From positions 124,001 to 188,000 of the forward strand of contig JARGSG010000075.1 in NCBI GenBank assembly GCA_030374805.1: a DNA stretch of 64,000 nt. Direction: 5' to 3'. The position numbers were made by a program, and so were the translations under genes. The notes under the pieces were generated by a model. The model ran no database searches. It saw only the letters and a list, made by a program, of their open reading frames with translations, and was not told the DNA's origin. Below are positions 55,024-64,000 of this stretch, piece after piece (within the stretch, counting starts at the first letter, position 1; the number at the start of each line of letters is the position of its first letter). This stretch comes from Gracilaria gracilis (taxonomy: Eukaryota > Rhodophyta > Florideophyceae > Gracilariales > Gracilariaceae).

Positions 55024-55645
55024 TGAAATACGAAGTGAGCTCTTGCAAGTCGTCAGTGAAAGTAGGTAGCCTCCTTCACAGCCATGTACACCACTCACGA
55101 GTCTTAGCCCCTGGGACCCGCTTGCCGGCTTGCTTCGATGACCGAGCCACTTTGCTCGGAATAAGCGCGCCTCAATTCAACCGTTGGTGGGAAGTCGGGT
55201 CTGTTATCAACTCTTTTGCTTTAAGCTCTGCTACGGAGAATGCTCATGTATAGAACCCGGCTATCGTATTGGAACTGGTGTCCATGAATTGTATTTACCT
55301 ACCGTTTGAAGCATTCAAAGCTCGTTTTCGTCAGCCATGCAATCTTTTCAATACCCCGATGCACCTGCGACTGCCGCCTGTTCTGTATCAAATGATGTGT
55401 AGGGTAATATATTTACATTGGTGTCTGGCTTGCAGCGCCTTTACGCTTTCTCCCGTTTTGAGCTACGCACTTCGCAGATTGCTACTGCTTCTTCGATTTC
55501 GGATATGGACAGCTTGTATGTATTGCTATGTACCAATGAAATTGGGCTTATTGTTTTGTTCTTATACATTGCATGCAACAGGACCACGAGATCCTCGAAG
55601 ATCCGTTCCTTCAGAATTTACTACGTCATTGTTCTCATCGATACA

Positions 55646-58600
55646 CTACGCTTTGTGATCAACAAATGGCATTTCAACCTGTCTCGATCCTATTACATGT
55701 TCTCTCCTTAACCTGTCTAAGAAGTAGTGACGTCCGGAAATGTCTAAGAATCCAATGGGTCGCTTAACGCAGTTGGAGGGTTCTATTGTGACCTCAGATC
55801 TTCGTCTGTTTTTTGTGTGTACGAGATCAAGATACTCATCGTACGCACATCCATAAAGCCACCGTATCCTCAAAAATGCTGCGTGAAGAATACGGTTGAC
55901 ATCCTGGTGCTCAAGAGCAATCTCAACTTCGAATATGTTTTGAATATCTCCGTAATAGAGATCAGTTGAGCTTTTCTTCTCACAACCTCTTGCTGCAGAA
56001 CGTGGTGAACCCTCCCATTCATCATCAATCTCCTGTGGTCTCTCAAATTCGGCTGCAACGCAACACTTCTGCCGTGCATCGGTTCGTAATTTTTGCCTGT
56101 CTTGAAAGACCTTCTGAGTCTCTATCATGAATGTGTCCGTAGCAGTGGTCATCAGAGCCGAGGTAAACTGCTTAGCAGCACGGATCTCGTACGACTTTAC
56201 TTCCTCAACAAAGTTGTCGGACAAAAACTTTGTGACCACTGCATTGAATCCATTCACTCGCTTTTCGGTTCTGCCACGGCCTTGAAATGTAATCCCTTCC
56301 GTTTCTACACGCTCGCAGCTGGAAGCATTGGTTGTTTCCGAGCGAGAATCGTGTTCTCTGTCATCAAGAACTAGCTTAGTTTCTTCAGATGTTTTCGGTG
56401 CCAGCCCACCACTCATGATTCGCAATGTGAACAGTCTGTGGTTCTTATGAAACAAATGAGAGTTGACGTTGTTTCTGCTGGTCATTCGCCTTCCCATATC
56501 TCCAAGAAGGCGCTCTATTAGAAACTGAGAGGTAACTGGAAGTGGTCCGCATTCTTTGAGTAGATCAGGCAAGTGCAGAATGGCATGCGTAGAAGGTGTG
56601 AAACAGAAGGCCTGTGATGGCTTTCCGTAAAACTCGTGTGTGAATCGAACGTATGCTTCTTCAACAACTCGCTGCAAGTCGCCAACGGCAGTCTCATCAC
56701 ACCGGTAATCAAATGAGAGATGAACCATCCTGGAGGTTAGCCACCATAGCTTGATTTTGTTCTCGCCCATTTTGAAATAATGCAAGTATGGCAAGAAGTA
56801 CATCTCAGCCAGACGTTTAAGATCTTCTGCCTTCTACTTCGAGATGTCACTCAATGGTAATGGAGCCCTACCCCATGATACCGGAATGCCGCTAGAAGCT
56901 CGCTCCATGTGCGTATTGATCTTTTCTATGACACTGTTTTGGTATGCAGTACTGTGGAGAATGTGGTGCTTGGTCATGATGGTTGTGATAGCCACACACC
57001 AACTTTGTCACATGCTTTGTCCACCCAATAAGAACTAGATGCATGACATCGTAAGGACGAGTACTTGAAGTCCATGGAAAGTTTTCGGAGAAGACAATCT
57101 GCTTTGATGCCAGTGGTTCTGGCTATGCCCTTTTTGTTCACGTTGTTCTCGACTCCATTCCTTACACTTTTCCATGTCGATAGTATGTCTCTGGCATTTC
57201 GCTCTGGTACGCATTATATGTTTATGACATCCCTGTGACGATACTGAGTTACGCCACTGCGTCTGGGATTCATCAATGCCTTCATGATCTGTTTCGGGAC
57301 CCGAGGAATGATATAGGACGACTTGCATTCGCCAACGTACTCTTTACGCCTCATACAAAACCTGCAAAAAGAGTTACCAGTATGGCCTACATAGCCAAGT
57401 ACCTTTGACGCTGCAGGCCAGTCAGCGGTGAAGAACGTCACAAAACCTCGTATGGTTCTGATGCGATTGTCGTGGCGAAGCACGGATATTCCCTTTTCAA
57501 GCCTTCGGAAGTCCTCAATCAGCACCTGAAGAAACTTATCAAAGTATTCAGAGCTATGTTTACCAGGGACAATTGCAAAGATGAGGGCGTTGTTTGCTCT
57601 TGCCCTTTCTTTTGGGGAGTAATTTAGAACCGTTGAAACCAGAGGCCAGGACGAAACGGCATTACCTCTCCTGTCTCTTGTGCATTCAAAACCATCTGTC
57701 GAGAACGTCAGGAAGACAAGAACTTCATCCGAATTGGCATCGAAATTGTTCAGATATTGGGCGTACTTTCGTCGAAACATACAGCCATGATAGTAATCAT
57801 GGTAACCTTCTTCACACTCTGTTGATTCAACGGATTTTCTAATGCGATCCCATCCGTTTTGAAGCTGTTCGAAAGATTCTTTCGCCCGACACAGTGCTCG
57901 AATAGCCGATGAAGGTTGCATGTACCAGAACTTAGTGCTTCCTATTCTTTTCAATGGCTTGTTACACACCGGACAGGATTTGGAGTTCTTTAATCTTCCT
58001 CTAGCTACGCAGTGGCCTCCAGGGCACATATCAGCAAATGACTTCTGCGCAAGGGAGTTTCTCTGAGCAAAGGCGGCCATGGTTCTGTACGACACAGAAG
58101 CTCTTATTGGATCAACGGATATAAGTTTCTCTACAGTTCTTTGTGAGACACTGGCTAGTTCTGACGTGTATAGAAAGGCACTAAGTCTTTTGAACTCCAA
58201 TGCGCAAACTGATAAGGGTTCATCTTCAAAAGTCTCCTCTTCTTCGACATCAACAAAGCTTTCATAGTCCGACTCCAACGAAGGTGGAGGCAGTGAAGAA
58301 GATGGAAGAGAGGAAGAGGACATATCGTCCCCATCCGATAGCTTTAGCTGTATGGAAAGATTAGGGGCATTTTGCACGACATTGGAGGGCAAAGAACACT
58401 GATCTCCACTACCATTTGCAATGAAGGCAATGCTTGGTTGGGGTGAGCTACAGTTCTCAACGACCTGCGGTGTATGAACTGGCACAGACGTTGGATACGT
58501 TAAGGCTTCCTGACGTACAGCATCACCTGAAGATGGTGCAGCTGTATTCTTGTCGCTAACTTGGTACTCCCATCGACACCTTCTTTTCCTTGGTGGAGAG

Positions 58601-58740
58601 ACTTCTTCATCCGCTTCATCCGAATCATGACGGTAGGACAACTGAGGGTCTCGGAGTACCGGAGGTTCCTCGTCGGCGCTCTCAGCACAAAGCTCCCACC
58701 GGCTTCTTCGCTTTCTGAGTCTAGGGGCATCACCAGGCAT
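55646..58740 (-). CDS. CACTA/EnSpm-like transposase (tnp2 family), in several segments
   Basis: Read leftward from the ATG at 58740. Segment 1 (58740-57214) has a basic start, a long acidic/Ser-rich region, a Cys pair region (CPVCNKPL) and the tnp2 core: LTFSTDGFECTR, SSWPLVSTVLNYSPKERA, FAIVPGKHSSEY and FFTADWPAASKVLGY, then CRFC. A middle stretch near 57.06 kb, in another frame, holds RPYDVMHLVLIGW, the expected D-x-MH motif. Segment 3 (56803-55646) has the C-terminal part with an HLPDLLKECGPLPV block. The changes of frame may be introns or damage; I could not fix the splice sites. CACTA termini were not found. The combined length (about 1000 residues) suits the family. Confidence 0.65.
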
Positions 58741-59495
58741 TATCTTTCAATACAACAAAGATCTCTTAAGGATATTACAACCAGACCTTTGGAGTCGTCT
58801 AATATTTTTGTTGAACACAAAATTTCAATGTGTGTCAATCTTTCATCGGAATAATTACTGGACGTCCACATCAAGGGTAGAAATTGTGCCAAACACTTTT
58901 TGAACTTTGAAATTCGGACTACCGAACTTGATATATTTTAGCTCCGCTTGAAACCGGATCAGGGCAAGAATCTGCCCAGCTTGCGCTCCGCTTCTTCCCC
59001 AAGCGAAAGCAATCCCGCGCGCTTTCCCCGGGGGTCTTAGTACTTCAACAACATGAGTGACCAGCGTTTTTCTGTCTGGGTCCCCCCGTCCACCTCCATG
59101 TGATCCCTGGTTCTCTTCTTCCTTCCGCATACCATAGCGTAAACGGCTGAACTTCTACAGCCTCCACTTCTACGTCGATATCTCCCTCCTCTTTCCTAAT
59201 CGAGCTCGCATCGTTTTTGCCTTCCATTTCCATTGTGTTTCAACTCTGTCTTCATCCACAGGATTGAAACGGCCTCTCGAAGACTCCGTATTCACATTTA
59301 CCCACCTTACCATCGCATTGTACCCGACTGCAGCAAGTAGCAGCGCCAGTCAACACCTCGAGACATCTTTACAGGTATGCATTTTCTCACCTCTTTTCCT
59401 CTTACCTATGTTTCACTACGGTCCGTGTGCATTGTTCTCACCATTTCATATTTTTGTTCCCCTATGCTCTCCTCGAGCAAAACTCGTCATTCAGT
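58741..59495. other. Intergenic / 5' flank
   Basis: No firm gene. Pyrimidine-rich DNA with acceptor-like CATCCACAG at 59262 and ACAG at 59373 hints at upstream exons of the next gene. Confidence 0.35.
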
Positions 59496-60254
59496 ATGGG
59501 TTCCCGTATCATCCCGCAGGTCACAGCTGGTATGAACACGACTTCTGCGCAACAAGCAAGCAACAGCAACAACCATCACCATCAGGGTTCGACCGTGTTT
59601 GCGGTGCCTCCCAACTCCCTTGGCATACCCACTGCGACGTACAAGCGACGAATGAAGGAGACAGATTTGCCAGGCCGTCCTACTGGGACGTTAATATCCG
59701 CGCGTTTGGTTTTCAACCGTCTCTACCGAGAGAGCATTTCCGACGATTTGTCTTCTAGTGAGAATTATCCGGTGTACCCGCAAATGGCGAACAGCATCAA
59801 GGACCTCATAAGGTCGTACTTGTACCAACGTTTGGGTCTGCAGCGAGGCAAACGTACCTTCACCTCCGTGAAGATCGAGTATGCGAGTCAACTCCTGACA
59901 TTGAAACGGAAGCTTGAAGAAAAGTTCCCAGTTCTCCAAGCCACTCAGAACCATTGGATTGCTACTGAATTCATCAAGGAGTCTATGCAACGTGATAAGA
60001 AGGCCAAGGTCGAGGCAGAGAAGAAGAACATGAAGACTAGTTCTGGACCTCAGGGGCAGGAGAGCGCTGCTGCACCTACCGCTGCACCTACAGTTGCTAC
60101 CACCGCCGATCCTTTTCAGCAAGCCAAACTTTGTGAGGGATCTTTCCAGAACAAGCAGTTACAACGAGCACAGCATAGAAATCAGCATCGTGGAAACGTC
60201 GTTAGAGGGGGTGTTAATCAAGGACCGTCGCGATGTCCGCCGCCATATCCTTGA
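59496..60254 (+). CDS. Unrecognised protein, about 252 aa, low-complexity ends
   Basis: ATG at 59496. The N-terminus is Thr/Ser/Gln/Asn/His-rich. The middle is a compact helical-looking domain (ATYKRRMKETDLPGRP, LVFNRLYRESISDD, YPQMANSIKDLIRSYLYQRL, ASQLLTLKRKLEEKF). The C-terminus is Ala/Thr-rich, then Gln/Arg/Gly-rich (QHRNQHRGNVVRGG). It looks like a nuclear or RNA-binding type protein but no family is recognised. A following frame (60309-60707) may be a later exon. Confidence 0.5.
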   Translation: MGSRIIPQVTAGMNTTSAQQASNSNNHHHQGSTVFAVPPNSLGIPTATYKRRMKETDLPGRPTGTLISARLVFNRLYRESISDDLSSSENYPVYPQMANSIKDLIRSYLYQRLGLQRGKRTFTSVKIEYASQLLTLKRKLEEKFPVLQATQNHWIATEFIKESMQRDKKAKVEAEKKNMKTSSGPQGQESAAAPTAAPTVATTADPFQQAKLCEGSFQNKQLQRAQHRNQHRGNVVRGGVNQGPSRCPPPYP

Positions 60255-60308
60255 AAACTTGGCTTGCCCGCCAGAACCGATTCAAGAACACAAACGTTTC
60301 TGAAGATC

Positions 60309-60707
60309 ATGGGGATCAGGAGAGGGGGAAGGAATGATGAACAAGCAGAGGTAGATGAACTGTCTGTCGGGGGGTCTGAGGACTCTGGGAGTTTTGAGTC
60401 TGAACAATCCGAGGGCGAACCCGAGGAAGGACAGTGTACGCGTATTGGTATCAAGAAGCCGAAGAATGCAGCTTTGCACACGGAAGGCAACTCAACTCGG
60501 CGTTCAAGCTCAAGGTTCGAAAAAGACGATACCGAGGATTCAATTGGAAGTGATGACATTTTTCCAGTTCCCGTTTCGAAAGGTTCTCGCATTGTTAAAT
60601 CTCGACGTAAGCGCAATGGATTGCGAAACACGATTGAGAAGGCGCTGAAGAAGACGAAGCGACATGGATTTCGTGCACCGCGTCCCCATAAGTCACTTGA
60701 CAACTGA
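60309..60707 (+). CDS. Acidic/basic low-complexity protein or 3' exon, about 132 aa
   Basis: ATG at 60309. An acidic first third (ELSVGGSEDSGSFESEQSEG) is followed by a Ser/Arg stretch and a strongly basic tail (KSRRKRNGL, KALKKTKRHGFRAPRPHK). Probably nuclear. Its closeness (55 bp) to the preceding gene suggests both may be one spliced gene. Confidence 0.4.
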   Translation: MGIRRGGRNDEQAEVDELSVGGSEDSGSFESEQSEGEPEEGQCTRIGIKKPKNAALHTEGNSTRRSSSRFEKDDTEDSIGSDDIFPVPVSKGSRIVKSRRKRNGLRNTIEKALKKTKRHGFRAPRPHKSLDN

Positions 60708-60959
60708 TCAGGTGCTAGCGACACTATTCAGTATCGCTTGAATTCCTATTCCCCAAGTTCATACTGTACGTATTTCGAACACGTCTCTTCATTTTCATCT
60801 ACTCAACATTCTAATTCTAACTCTTTCCAAAGATATGCTTTGCGGTTTCTCATGCGTCTTGAACTCTGTTTCCCCCACAACCGTTCACAATCTTCTTTTA
60901 CATCGTCATGGATCTATTACTGTGGTGCTGATTGTTTGGTTGTTTCTGTACGTTTTTCT

Positions 60960-61640
60960 CGATAGAGATACGAGTTGTATCATACGACCATGACAAGGCT
61001 CCAGGTAAGATGTCGTGAAAAGAAAGAGTCCTTCAAGGAAGGTGTTTCTAAGTAAACTATTGATACTGTCTTGCTTTGTACCAAGCAGTCCTTCTTAGCT
61101 CGACTTTATGCCACCATTGAGACGCTCATGGGCGTAATAAAGGCCTATTGCTACTTCTATCGCCTATGTACGGGCTGCTTCATGGTATCTCTTTGGCCAT
61201 TTATCGTAAAGAATTGGGACACATAATGTCCCAATGGAGGGGTCTCTTCTCGGCCGTGTCAGAAAGGTATATCGTACACCAGTATCCGTACTATTTTGGA
61301 CATGATCGTGTACACAAATAGGCAGCACTACATGCTGATTTAGGACAATTTGCGATCTACTACTGGCATACTTTGGTTCTTATTGAGGACATATACAGAC
61401 CGTTTTTGGTTGCCACTGGGCCACATATAGTCCGTTCAGGAACAGAGTATTTCGTACTACTTTGGTACCAAATTTGTCCTCTGTTAGCCGGCCTTTTTTC
61501 GGCATACGATAAAAGGCACAAAATTGGCATCATTTGGCCATTTTTTCGTCATAATTTAGATATAAAAGTTAAAGCCTTTTCCCAGAGTAATGACGGCCAT
61601 ATTTTGGCCATATTTTGGCCTGGCAGGATGTTTATAGGGG
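60960..61640. repeat. Non-coding repeat related to the MITE at 7.4 kb
   Basis: The right end carries repeated GGCCATATTTT words and then GATGTTTATAGGG, matching the terminal CGGTGTTCATAGGG form of the MITE at 7385. A perfect hairpin ATTGGGACA/TGTCCCAAT lies at 61213-61235. The other end was not found. No coding sequence seen from 60.71 kb to here. Confidence 0.4.
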
Positions 61641-61649
61641 CTCAATGAA

Positions 61650-62688
61650 ATGGGAAAGAGAAAAGCGCACCACCGACGAAAAAATGAGGGCGTACCGATC
61701 CCTCGCAGGTACCATTACGTACCTTGGGTCAGCTGTACGTACTCTCGCGCCCCTCTGTTATTTCTAGATGCAGCAGAAGCTCGGTAACTTGCACGTGAAT
61801 TATCTCATATATGCGAACACCATGCTGCAAGAGATCGGAGAGCTCAAACCTACCATCAAATATGTATGCCCGATCGGTTTGACATCTGTTACGCTTGTGA
61901 GCCTCTCTGATGCATCTCATGGAAAAAAAGAACATGTTTACGGCCATACTGGACTTATATGCCGTGCTAAAATCATCACTTCAATCGACGATCAGCCCAT
62001 ATTTCACCCTCTGTAGTGGTGTAGCAACAAACAGCGCCGCTTGAGGTATGCATCCTTCAGAGCCGAGATTCTTGCGTGTTCAGAAGCAGAAGATCGCGGC
62101 TCAGATATGACGGAGTATCTGAAGAAGATATTCCCTCACAAAGAGATCGCTCATCACATACTCGTGGATTCTAAAGCGCTTTTTGGCACCACAACAACAC
62201 CACACGAATGCCGTGAATTTCGCATTCGCAAGACAATGACGATGGTAAGAGATGCATTTGAATGTGTGAAACTTGATATGCTGACCTGGATACCTGGATC
62301 TATCAACATCGCCGAGGCCTTAACGAAACGGAGCATTTGACACACATCGAATATGAACAACATGATGGTCGACGGGTTCATGAACATAGAAGTCGCGAAA
62401 GGCAAGACGCACGACTCAAAGTCGTGGAAATGACTTCGTAACTTTTAATTGTCTTTTTAACGTTTGGGGTACTAGCGCTACGGAGGGGTGTTTGAACACA
62501 TGCACATTTCTGCATGACGTACAACTACCTTCAATTCATTTCTAGTTGTAAGTCATCGTAGTTAACCGAACGGTCACTCAGCATCGTATATAAAGGCCTA
62601 CAGCGTAGCCTCAAAGCTCAGAAAGAGAGAGAGACAGACTTTTGTGCCGTTTTTATTGTTTGTGAGATGTTTTTATTCCCACTGCACA
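61650..62688 (+). mobile_element. 3' end of a Ty1/copia element with LTR
   Basis: The plus strand carries an RT/RNase H connection block near 61.69 kb (YRSLAGTITYLGSAV) and an RNase H block at 62.04-62.34 kb ending in the typical LTWIPGSINIAEALTKR. A polypurine tract ACGGAGGGG directly precedes the LTR at 62489. The 5' part is missing. Broken, a few breaks. Confidence 0.75.
62489..62688 (+). repeat. Copia LTR, 200 bp, with TATA box
   Basis: Starts TGTTTGAACAC right after the polypurine tract and ends TGCACA. A TATATAAAGG promoter word lies at about 62588. Sequence unlike the 205-bp LTRs at 27.6 and 33.7 kb, so a different copia family. Confidence 0.65.
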
Positions 62689-62689
62689 A

Positions 62690-64000
62690 CGATGGATTTC
62701 GGACAGATTGTCGAAACCCACCGATAACAGTATCTCGTATGTTGGTATGGTTACGGACCCGAGGCGGACTCGGATGAGCCCATTGAGCATCTCCTGCGAC
62801 CGAAAGTGGTGCAGTACCATCAAATTACTCTCACGGGTGTCCCAGCGCCACTTGTCAATGCCCAAGTGGGATAACACGCCCCGAAGGGGAAGAAGCTAGC
62901 TCTGCTAGAAGAAAGTTCAGGAGTGAAAAAAGACGGAGATGGCACTTGGAAAAGGAAAACATACGTCATACACGGAAGTAGGTTTAATGGCCATCAAGGC
63001 TAACTCCTACGACAACACCGCAACACCGCATATCGGGAATCATGTGGCAAATAGACTAAGCCCCCAAACCTTGGTCGGAAGGGCCAGGAAGACCATCGCC
63101 GCTACCCCCGTTGCTGGGATTGGATCTGCCAGTACGGTGTGCACCCGACGCGACCCGCATTGCGGCAACGTCCCCACTCGCAACAATTGCGGAAACCCCA
63201 ACTCCTCGGAGGAACTGGGCGATCACAGCCGAATCACCAGCTCCACCCACAAAGGCCAGGACTTCGGGCACTTCGATCACGTCGGGCTCGCCCGGAAGAG
63301 AAGCCACCACGGCGCCTACCGATGAAAGTTCGGGCTTGGGTGGATTCACCGGCTCAGCCCTCGCCGTTGTCGGTGCTGCCTTGTAGGTGGAGGTCGGCTG
63401 AGTTGCATTGGTGGAAGGAAACACTTCTACTACGTCGTCATCATACCCTATCTCCAGTTCGTCGTCCATCTTTTTGTCATGTTCACCGCCGTAGGCGTCG
63501 TAAAACTCGTCGGCATCAACGAAGCCAACGGGGTGCCCGTAAAATAGGTACCTCGGAGCCATCCGGAGAGCTGCCGCTTCAGTTGCGGTGATCTTTTGTA
63601 CCTCCCAGGGGTTGGAAAAGATGAAATCCCCCGGCAATGGCGGGAGTCGTCCGGAAACCGGTCAAAACCGCCGTCCTCGTGACCGCGGCCGCTTGGAGTG
63701 AAGGGAACGCTGGCCCAATCAACTCGGTCAAGTACCTAGAGGAGCCCACGAACTTCTTCGGCATTGTTCTGACCTCCAAGATGGACCAGCAACGAGAGTT
63801 CTCGGATACACGCACAAAGGCGAGGCGGAATATACCACAGTCGATCCTGGTCATAAACTTCCTATAGAAGATAAACCGTGGTGCGGATTGTCCACTCGGG
63901 GAGCACAACGGCCCACAGTCTGGAGTACAGATCCTCGATGAGGCATGAGCCCAGGTAGGAGATGACCGGGCGCAACTCGATGTAGCACCCGCGACGCACT
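62690..64000 (-). mobile_element. Gag-like element B, copy 2, truncated by window end
   Basis: Minus-strand coding debris matching the order of copy 1 at 6.4-9.4 kb. A Leu/Tyr-rich block lies near 63.8 kb, then a longer frame 63637-63056 (GHPVGFVDADEFYDAYGG, then a Pro/Ser/Gly-rich tail). A short block near 62.8 kb (MVLHHFRS) corresponds to the one near 6.76 kb in copy 1. Its left edge meets the copia LTR at 62688. Several breaks. Confidence 0.5.

Overview
The window is eukaryotic nuclear DNA from a transposon-rich genome. Evidence for a eukaryote: a Ty1/copia element with LTRs, a chromodomain Ty3/gypsy element, piggyBac-like, Tc1/mariner and CACTA-like DNA transposons, tRNA-derived repeats with pol III A and B boxes, and recognisable eukaryotic housekeeping genes (ZNHIT2-type HIT zinc finger, inositol polyphosphate kinase). 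Genes are compact and nearly intronless. My best guess is an alga, perhaps a florideophyte red alga, or another protist, but this is weakly supported and no rRNA or organellar gene settles it.

Layout. 0-11.3 kb: decayed retroelements on the minus strand. These are a broken Ty3/gypsy element cut by the window edge, an unclassified gag-like element carrying a 270-bp MITE-like insertion, and a second 5' fragment related to the first gypsy. 11.3-14.97 kb: quiet DNA with one Tc1/mariner relic. 14.97-25.1 kb: an unusual island. Three small candidate secreted proteins (two cysteine-rich) lie beside a 6.7-kb uninterrupted reading frame for a 2245-residue protein. That protein has an N-terminal hydrophobic module, RTX nonapeptide repeats, a repeated Pro-rich linker and two C-terminal DM9 lectin-like repeats. 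27.3-34.3 kb: a nearly whole young copia element (205-bp LTRs differing at one base, ATAAC target duplication) sits inside a tRNA-derived SINE-like repeat, which forms a fold-back pair with a neighbouring copy. 35.0-40.4 kb: a broken chromodomain gypsy element between roughly 90 % identical LTRs. 40.6-41.4 kb: an integrase relic. 42.1-45.0 kb: an intact-looking piggyBac-like transposon with CTAG-flanked inverted repeats and an 18-bp palindrome repeated near its ends. 45.9-47.2 kb: a copia relic.

48-53 kb: a cluster of host-type genes: inositol polyphosphate kinase, Sel1-repeat protein, galactose mutarotase and ZNHIT2. The first three each show apparent frame breaks. A second 241-bp piece of the kinase gene is fused onto the 3' end of ZNHIT2 and ends at a telomere-like repeat. 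This looks like a rearranged, partly pseudogenised block. 53.6-60.7 kb: unrecognised genes and a CACTA/tnp2-like transposase in several segments. 61-64 kb: a GGCCATAT-rich repeat related to the MITE at 7.4 kb, the 3' end of another copia element with its own 200-bp LTR, and a second copy of the gag-like element, cut by the window end.

No operon-like logic ties the genes together. The genes most worth attention are the RTX-DM9 gene with its secreted-protein neighbours, the piggyBac-like element, and the rearranged host block.
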